Shown here in pieces: positions 56,794-64,000 of a DNA stretch of 64,000 nt (within the stretch, counting starts at the first letter, position 1; the number at the start of each line of letters is the position of its first letter). Origin of the DNA: Xanthomonas sp. Leaf131 (GTDB lineage Bacteria; Pseudomonadota; Gammaproteobacteria; Xanthomonadales; Xanthomonadaceae); NCBI RefSeq assembly GCF_001423495.1, contig NZ_LMOG01000018.1:259843-323842 (forward strand). The letters are read 5' to 3'. Both the position numbers and the translations under genes were made by a program. The notes beneath the pieces were generated by a model. That model had not been told where the DNA came from. It ran no database searches and saw only the letters and a list, made by a program, of their open reading frames with translations.

Positions 56794-56964
56794 CGGGCAG
56801 GCATGTTTGTGAGCGTGAAGCGGTGCAATCCATGCGAGCGCAATGACCGGGCATCATCCCTGCAACATCGGTACAAGGATGCGCATGCACCGCGACGGTG
56901 TCGGCCAAGCTCCCATTGCGCAAGCCATCAAGTTGCAGCAATGCCACCGCCCGAACGCATCCCA

Positions 56965-56965
<1 letters not shown>
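56783..56965 (-). CDS. Candidate 60-residue ORF bridging ccmE and ccmF
   Basis: The ATG sits in the ccmE stop (TGATG) and the stop lies 11 bp inside ccmF, so the frame exactly fills the ccmE-ccmF gap. The product (MGCVRAVALLQLDGLRNG...) has four cysteines, histidines and no membrane helix, and matches no family I know. It may be a real small protein, a coupling frame that keeps ribosomes on the mRNA, or chance. Confidence 0.25.
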
Positions 56966-58350
<1,385 letters not shown>

Positions 58351-58354
<4 letters not shown>

Positions 58355-58443
58355 ACGATGGCAGTAGCCCTTGGAATGGCATTAGCTCTCGAAACAGCAA
58401 TGGCGCTTGCACCTGCAATGGCGCTTGGCGCTGTGCGCCTCAT
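58351..58443 (-). CDS. Candidate 30-residue repetitive ORF between ccmB and ccmC
   Basis: It starts MRRTAPSAIAGASAIA and ends in an ATGA overlap with ccmC. The coding DNA is a degenerate 18-bp tandem repeat giving [S/N/T]-A-I-[A/P]-x-A units. There is no clear ribosome-binding site. It could be a coupling frame or chance within a tandem repeat. Confidence 0.22.
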
Positions 58444-58465
58444 CACCACCGCATCGATCACACAC

Positions 58466-59157
58466 TCAGCTCAACGAAATACGGATCGCGGCAGCCGCAG
58501 CCAGCGGTGCCAGCACCACGCCGATCACCAATCCGGCACCCAACAACAACAACGCACCCACTGCATCCTGTCCCTGTGCGCTTGCCGCAACACTGCCGGC
58601 ACCGAACACCAGCACCGGCACGTACAGCGGCAACGCCAGCAACGCCACGAGAATACCAGAGCGTTTCATCGTCACCGTCAGCGCCGCAACCACGGCGCCG
58701 AGCAGACTCAAAAGCGGTGTTCCCAGCGCCAACGATGCCAGCAGCACTGGCAGTTGGTCATGTGGCAGGTGCAGCAATTCGCCCAGCAGCGGCGTCACCG
58801 CGATCAACGGCAGCGCGCTGGTCGCCCAGTGCAGCAGCACGCGCACCGCGATCAGCCACGCCAATGGCACCGGCGCCAGCAGCCATTGCTCCATCGAGCC
58901 GTCTTCCACGTCGCTGCGGAACAACGCATCCAGCGACAGCAAGCCGGCCAGCAATACCGATAGCCACAGCACCGCCGGCGCGGCCTGCGCCAGCAGATCC
59001 GGGCGCCCGCCCAGGCCCAGTGCGAACAACACCACGATCAACAGGGCGAACAGGGCCGGCTGCAGCGCGTCGCTGCGGCGGCGCCACAGCAACTGCAGGT
59101 CGCGGCTGAGCAAGGCGCGCGCCGCCTGCCACAGCGAGGGTTGTGGCGAATGCAGGC

Positions 59158-59161
<4 letters not shown>
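58466..59161 (-). CDS. ccmB: Heme exporter membrane subunit CcmB
   Basis: A 231-residue six-helix subunit that works with CcmA. The [20 protein letters not shown] stretch is the CcmB signature. It opens with [28 protein letters not shown]. It overlaps ccmA by 4 bp. The 111-bp gap after it, before ccmC, contains tandem-repeat DNA. Confidence 0.95.
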
Positions 59162-59802
<641 letters not shown>

Positions 59803-60000
59803 CGGCGCAGCGGGCTCCCGTCGCAGGACGGCATCAAGAGGGGCGAGACAGGGCGCGCATTGTAGCGACGATGGCCCGGTGTCGGGGCGCAGTGGGCGGC
59901 GTGATGTGTCCGGGAACGCTGTTTTGCACCCGCCGGGCGCAACCGCCTGGCGGCTTTGCGTACACTCGCGGTCCCCCCGTTTGTTGCCCGGACCGGCCCG

Positions 60001-61149
60001 ATGCCCCTCACGACCAAGCTGCCCAAGGTGGGCACCACCATCTTCACCGTCATGTCGCAGCTGGCGGCCGAGCACGGCGCGGTGAATCTGGGCCAGGGTT
60101 TTCCCGATTTCGCAGTGCCGTCGCGGCTGGTCGAAGAACTCGAGCGTGCCATGCGCGCCGGCCACAACCAGTACCCGCCGATGACCGGCGTGGCGGCCTT
60201 GCGCCAGGCCATCGCCGGCAAGGCGCAGCGCTGCTACGGCGCGCAGGTCGATGCCGACAGCGAGATCACCGTCACCAGCGGCGCGACCGAGGCGATCTTC
60301 AACGCCATCCACGCGGTGGTGCGCGCTGGCGAAGAGGTCATCGTGCTGGACCCGGCCTACGACTGCTATGAACCGGCGATCGATCTGGCCGGCGCGCGCG
60401 CCGTGCACGTGGCGCTGCACCCGCAGACCTTCGCGGTCGATTGGGAGGCCTTGCGCGCGGCGATCACGCCCAAGACGCGCTTGCTGATGATCAACTCGCC
60501 GCACAACCCCTCCGGCGCGATGCTGTCTGCCGACGACATGCAGACGCTGACGGAGTTGCTGCGCGGCACTGACATCTTCCTGCTCTCGGACGAAGTCTAC
60601 GAACACATCGTGTTCGACGGCCGCCGTCATGAATCGGTGCTGCGTTGGCCGGAATTGCGCGAGCGGGCGTTCGTGATCTCCAGCTTCGGCAAGACCTATC
60701 ACTGCACCGGCTGGAAGATCGGCTACGCCATCGCACCGCCGGCACTGAGCGCCGAATTCCGCAAGGTGCACCAGTACAACACCTTCACCAGCTTCGGCCC
60801 GGCCCAACATGCGTTTGCCGCGATGATCCGCGACGAACCCGAACACGACGAGCAGCTGGGCGCGTTCTATCAAGCCAAGCGCGACCGTTTTCGCGAACAG
60901 TTGCTGACCACGCGTCTGAAACCCTTGCCGGTGCCCGGCGGCTATTTTCAGCTGGTGGATTATTCGGCCATCAGCGATCTGCCCGACACCGAATTCGTGA
61001 AGTGGCTGACGGTGGAGAAGGGCGTGGCGGCGATTCCGCTCTCGCCGTTCTATGAAACCGCGCCCGCTGGTCAGCGTCTGGCACGGCTGTGCTTTGCCAA
61101 GAACGATGCGACGCTGGATGCGGCGATCGAGCGCTTGCAGCAGCTCTGA
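60001..61149 (+). CDS. PLP-dependent aminotransferase (methionine/glutamine type, YbdL-like)
   Basis: A 382-residue class I aminotransferase. The PLP lysine is Lys231 in [40 protein letters not shown] and the start [27 protein letters not shown] match the methionine/kynurenine-glutamine transaminase subgroup. TACACT about 40 bp upstream is a possible -10. The adjacent omega-amidase would remove the amide of its alpha-keto product, which makes transamination from glutamine irreversible. This is a plausible link to methionine salvage. Confidence 0.9.
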   Translation: MPLTTKLPKVGTTIFTVMSQLAAEHGAVNLGQGFPDFAVPSRLVEELERAMRAGHNQYPPMTGVAALRQAIAGKAQRCYGAQVDADSEITVTSGATEAIFNAIHAVVRAGEEVIVLDPAYDCYEPAIDLAGARAVHVALHPQTFAVDWEALRAAITPKTRLLMINSPHNPSGAMLSADDMQTLTELLRGTDIFLLSDEVYEHIVFDGRRHESVLRWPELRERAFVISSFGKTYHCTGWKIGYAIAPPALSAEFRKVHQYNTFTSFGPAQHAFAAMIRDEPEHDEQLGAFYQAKRDRFREQLLTTRLKPLPVPGGYFQLVDYSAISDLPDTEFVKWLTVEKGVAAIPLSPFYETAPAGQRLARLCFAKNDATLDAAIERLQQL

Positions 61150-61150
61150 G

Positions 61151-61291
61151 GGGCGGGGAATCGGGAATGGGGATTCGGGAATCGAAAAGCCGGTTGGTCG
61201 CTTTCGATCTGAATCCGCAGAAAGCCTGATGCCATGAAGCCGCACGAAAACTCGCCGTCCGATTCCCGAATCCCGATTCTCCATTCCCGAG
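61151..61291. repeat. GGGAATC inverted-arm element between aminotransferase and omega-amidase
   Basis: A forward arm (61155-61184) and reverse arm (61259-61291) of GGGAATC/GATTCCC units are separated by about 75 bp. It is the third copy of the architecture seen at argG and proA. The reverse arm ends about 8 bp before the favoured amidase start. Confidence 0.8.
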
Positions 61292-61299
61292 CCTCAACC

Positions 61300-62100
61300 A
61301 TGCACGACCTTCGCATCTCGCTTGTCCAGGGCGACACCCGCTGGCATGACCCGGCCGGCAATCGCGATTACTACGGCGCGTTGTTGGAGCCGTTGATCGG
61401 GCAGACCGATCTGGTGATCCTGCCGGAGACCTTCACCAGCGGGTTCTCCAACGATGCCATCTTCAAGGCGGAAGGCATGGACGGGCCCACGGTGGCGTGG
61501 GTCCGTGCACAGGCAGCAACGCTGGGGGCCGCCATTACTGGCAGCGTGCAGGTGCGCACCGAGCAGGGCGTGTTCAACCGCCTGCTATGGGCCACGCCCG
61601 ATGGCGCGCTGCAGTACTACGACAAGCGCCATCTGTTCCGCTTCGGCAACGAGCATCTGCGCTACGCGGCAGGGCGTGATCGCCTGTCGGTGGAATGGAA
61701 GGGCTGGCGGATCAACCCGCAGGTCTGCTACGACCTGCGTTTTCCGGTGTTCTGCCGCAATCGCTACGATGTCGAGCGGCCGGGCCAGCTGGATTTCGAT
61801 CTGCAACTGTTCGTGGCCAACTGGCCGTCTGCGCGCGCGTATGCATGGAAGACGCTGCTGCGCGCACGCGCGATCGAAAACCTGTGCTTTGTCGCAGCGG
61901 TCAACCGCGTCGGCGTTGATGGCAATCAGCTGCACTACGCCGGCGATAGCGCGGTGATCGATTTCCTGGGCCAGCCGCAGGTGGAAATTCGCGAGCGGCC
62001 GCAGGTGGTCACCACCACCATCAGTGCGTCGGCATTGGCCGAGCATCGCGCGCGATTCCCGGCGATGCTGGATGCCGATACCTTCGCGCTGACAGATTAG
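61300..62100 (+). CDS. Omega-amidase (nitrilase superfamily, YafV-like)
   Basis: A 266-residue carbon-nitrogen hydrolase. The catalytic triad is visible: Glu43 in LPETFTSGF, Lys109 in YYDKRHLF and Cys143 in NPQVCYDLRFPVF. It is predicted to hydrolyse alpha-ketoglutaramate or related keto-amides made by the upstream aminotransferase. ATG 61300 gives the family start MHDLRISLVQGD. A frame from ATG 61234 would translate the repeat arm ([12 protein letters not shown]) and is less likely, though argG shows such tails can occur. Confidence 0.92.
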   Translation: MHDLRISLVQGDTRWHDPAGNRDYYGALLEPLIGQTDLVILPETFTSGFSNDAIFKAEGMDGPTVAWVRAQAATLGAAITGSVQVRTEQGVFNRLLWATPDGALQYYDKRHLFRFGNEHLRYAAGRDRLSVEWKGWRINPQVCYDLRFPVFCRNRYDVERPGQLDFDLQLFVANWPSARAYAWKTLLRARAIENLCFVAAVNRVGVDGNQLHYAGDSAVIDFLGQPQVEIRERPQVVTTTISASALAEHRARFPAMLDADTFALTD

Positions 62101-62102
62101 GC

Positions 62103-62226
62103 AGAGAGTCGGGATTTGGGATTTGGGATTCGCGACAGCGAGCATGCCGCCGCCTGCGCGAAAGTCGCTTAGACCAACTTCCGATCCCAGCTATTCAAGC
62201 ACTGATCCCCAATCTTCCAATTCCCG
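62103..62226. repeat. Degenerate heptamer-repeat region between convergent genes
   Basis: GTCGGGATTTGGGATTTGGGATTCGCGAC (62107 onward) faces a decayed reverse block (ATCCCCAATCTTCCAATTCCCGG, ending 62226). It looks like an older version of the GGGAATC inverted-arm element, here between two 3' ends. Confidence 0.55.
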
Positions 62227-62236
62227 GTCCAGCGAC

Positions 62237-63007
62237 TCAGTCAGTCAAGCGAATCTCATAGATTTTCGGCCAGCGCTTGCCGGTGACGAACAGGCGGTCG
62301 TGCTCGGCATCGTAGGCAATGCCGTTGAGCACGTCGTTGGTGGGGTCGGTCAAGGTGTCGGCATCCGGTACCAGTGCCTTCAGATCGATCCAGCCGACCA
62401 CTTTGCCGCTGGCCGGGTCGATGCGTGCGATGCGCGTGGTCAGCCAGACATTTGCCAACAACTCGCCTTTCACCCATTCCAGCTCGTTGAGGTTGTCCAG
62501 CGGTCGGCCGCTGGCGGTGACTTTGATGCTGCCCACCTGTTGCAGCGTCTCCGGATCGAGGCGGCGGATGGTGGCGCTGCCATCGCTCATGTACAGGCTG
62601 CTGGCGTCGCTGGTCAGCGCCCAGCCCTCGCCGGAATACGCAAAGCGCGTGCGTGGCGTTAGCGTGGCCAGGTCGTAGACGAAGCCCTGCTGATTGCGCC
62701 AGGTCAGCTGGATCAACTTGTCGCGCCAGGCCACGATGCCTTCGCCGAAGTAGGGCGGCGGTGTCGTGGCCTGCTGCAGGACGCGCCCCGTTTCCAGCGC
62801 GACCTTGCGCACGCTGGAACGACCAAGTTCACCGGTGCTTTCGTAAAGGTATCCGTCCAGATAGAACAGGCCCTCGGTAAATGCGGTGGTGTCGTGTGGA
62901 TAGGTCTGGACCACGGTGTAGCCCCGGGTCGGAATAGCCTCCCCGGCAATGGCCAGAGACGGCAACAGCAGGGCGGTGAGCAGGGTGGTGTGAGCGGTAC
63001 GCAACAT
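62237..63007 (-). CDS. Glutaminyl-peptide cyclotransferase (plant-type beta-propeller)
   Basis: A 256-residue exported enzyme that cyclises N-terminal glutamine to pyroglutamate. The signal peptide is LLTALLLPSLAIAGE. Propeller motifs are PHDTTAFTEGLFYLDGYLYESTGELGRSS, GEGIVAWRDKLIQLTWRNQQGFVYD and NELEWVKGELLANVW. A homologue in X. campestris is the bacterial model of the plant-type enzyme. Length fits. It is convergent with the omega-amidase gene. Confidence 0.93.
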   Translation of the reverse strand: MLRTAHTTLLTALLLPSLAIAGEAIPTRGYTVVQTYPHDTTAFTEGLFYLDGYLYESTGELGRSSVRKVALETGRVLQQATTPPPYFGEGIVAWRDKLIQLTWRNQQGFVYDLATLTPRTRFAYSGEGWALTSDASSLYMSDGSATIRRLDPETLQQVGSIKVTASGRPLDNLNELEWVKGELLANVWLTTRIARIDPASGKVVGWIDLKALVPDADTLTDPTNDVLNGIAYDAEHDRLFVTGKRWPKIYEIRLTD

Positions 63008-63172
63008 GCCGCGATCATCCCATGCGCAGCGCTGTTCTTGCAGTCACACGCAGGCGTGGCGCCCGCGGCAATCATTCGCTGAACGGTCGCCTGCGCGGTG
63101 CCGACACGTTGTCGCGGCTGCCACGCCGGCGCTGCTAGGCTCGGCCCCACGCTCACCAACCGGAATGCCCGC

Positions 63173-63610
63173 ATGATCAAGTCGCTCTCTCTTTTCGCGC
63201 TGCTGGGCGCTGCCGCACTCGCACCGCAGGCGCAGGCCGCAGGCAACATCGACTGCAAACTGTCGTTCAATCTGGAAGGCTGGTCGGTGTTCTACAAGAC
63301 CGCCAGCGGCACCGGCACCATCACCTGCGACAACGGTGCAGTGATTCCGGTCAAGATCTCCAGCAAGGGCGGTGGCCTGACGGTTGGCAAGTCCAAGATC
63401 ACCGGCGGCCGCGGCACCTTCAGCGGCGCCTACAGCCTCAATGATCTGCTCGGCACCTACGCAGCTGCCGAAGCGCATGCCGGCATCGTCAAATCCAGCA
63501 CCGCGCAGGTCGTCACCAAGGGCGACATTTCGCTGGCTTTGGCTGGAACGGGCGAGGGCGTGGATCTGGGCGTCAATGTAGGCAACTTCGTGATCGAGCG
63601 TCGCAAGTAA
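63173..63610 (+). CDS. Small exported hypothetical protein
   Basis: A 145-residue protein with a signal peptide (LSLFALLGAAALAPQAQAA). The mature part has two cysteines in IDCKLSFNLEGW and TITCDNG, likely one disulphide, followed by a glycine-rich beta region (SSKGGGLTVGKSKITGG) and a hydrophobic C-terminus. It looks like a small periplasmic or outer-membrane-associated beta protein; no family recognised. The start is the ATG that gives the signal peptide. Confidence 0.8.
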   Translation: MIKSLSLFALLGAAALAPQAQAAGNIDCKLSFNLEGWSVFYKTASGTGTITCDNGAVIPVKISSKGGGLTVGKSKITGGRGTFSGAYSLNDLLGTYAAAEAHAGIVKSSTAQVVTKGDISLALAGTGEGVDLGVNVGNFVIERRK

Positions 63611-63666
63611 GACGCAGCAGATCGCGCTGAAGACGGCACTGCACGCCACAAGCGCATCTGTACGCG

Positions 63667-63704
63667 AGAGGCTTTTTTACCTAGAGATAGGTAACAAAGC
63701 CTCT
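63667..63704. repeat. Nested inverted repeat downstream of the small exported gene
   Basis: AGAGGCTTT (63667-63675) faces AAAGCCTCT (63696-63704), and inside it ACCTA/TAGGT forms a second stem around GAGA. There is no terminal T tract after the right arm, so it is not a standard terminator. Possible RNA stem or mobile-element relic. Confidence 0.55.
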
Positions 63705-63880
63705 AGAGGTCTGTAGCGATGGCGGCAATGCGTTGGCCGCACTGACCTTGATTAACGAGTGGAATGATGTCGGGATGGCAGCGACATTGCGCGGATCGAG
63801 TGAACTTGATCAGACCGGCAACTAGTCGGACGGCCGCATGGGATGCACTGCTCGCACATGCACACCGACACTCTGGACTG

Positions 63881-63992
63881 GTCCTTGCCCGCCCACCGGC
63901 GCGGGACCTTCTGCGGCATGGATGCCGCAGAAGAGCTTACATGGACGTACTTGCAGCGTGTCCCGCGCCGGTGGGCGGGCAAGGGCCCTGCA
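63881..63992 (-). repeat. Palindromic intergenic element, copy E
   Basis: The best-preserved inverted-orientation copy. Outer arms CTTGCCCGCCCACCGGCGCG and CGCGCCGGTGGGCGGGCAAG are perfectly complementary over 20 bp, around inner hairpin TTCTGCGGCAT/ATGCCGCAGAA and the conserved GGACGTACTTG. It runs to near the window edge; 63705-63880 shows no gene. Confidence 0.85.
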
Positions 63993-64000
63993 GCCAAGCC

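Overview
The window is about 64 kb of high-GC DNA from a gammaproteobacterium of the family Xanthomonadaceae, almost certainly the genus Xanthomonas. Four things point there: the acetylated arginine pathway (N-acetylornithine carbamoyltransferase plus a fused N-acetylglutamate synthase/kinase), an alpha-amino acid ester hydrolase whose length and catalytic positions equal those I recall for the X. citri enzyme, a plant-type glutaminyl cyclase, and adjacent secreted pectinases. No plasmid, phage, insertion sequence or CRISPR array is visible. It is a chromosomal backbone segment punctuated by several families of small intergenic repeats.

Layout. 1-4.4 kb: suhB (cut by the edge), trmJ, and a two-gene sensory unit made of a PhnD-type periplasmic binding protein and a membrane GGDEF-EAL protein. 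4.4-10.7 kb: a REP hairpin, epmB facing efp, a secreted protein of unknown function, then mtaD, ubiG, gph and a phytoene-synthase-like gene. 10.7-14.6 kb: palindromic repeats around a polygalacturonase and a pectin methylesterase. 15-17 kb: a flavin-binding general stress protein and small unknowns. 17-21 kb: a minimal ethanolamine module (permease, eutB, eutC) without microcompartment genes. 21-28 kb: M23 peptidase, pyrC, yidD, an unusual DksA-like protein, an MFS exporter, sufE and cysS.

28.8-40.3 kb: the arginine and proline block argF'-argG-argE-argA/B-(GNAT)-argC-argH-(cupin)-(YciI-like)-proB-proA. In order, these genes acetylate and phosphorylate glutamate, reduce it, carbamoylate N-acetylornithine, deacetylate acetylcitrulline, and finish arginine through argininosuccinate. 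The acetylornithine aminotransferase is not here. The leader upstream of argF' has an arginine-rich reading frame and a terminator that competes with a possible antiterminator, which suggests attenuation.

40.5-50.4 kb: the ester hydrolase, an MFS transporter, tRNA-Pro(CGG), and the cytochrome bd oxidase genes cydABX divergent from its assembly exporter cydDC, with a perfect FNR/Anr-type box between them. 50.5-52.1 kb: a DUF1294 protein and a MetX-family acyltransferase. 52.8-59.8 kb: the complete cytochrome c maturation operon ccmABCDEFGHI, nearly all with overlapping start and stop codons. Its two gaps each hold a short reading frame that overlaps the next gene's start. 60-64 kb: a methionine/glutamine-type aminotransferase with an omega-amidase, a glutaminyl cyclase, a small secreted protein and a final palindromic repeat.

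Repeat families: (i) about 100-bp palindromic elements in both orientations (five copies plus one deleted copy); (ii) paired GGGAATC heptamer arms that form long inverted repeats in front of genes and are translated in argG; (iii) a MITE-like element with CCCTCTCCC-type ends (two copies); (iv) one GTAG-type REP pair.
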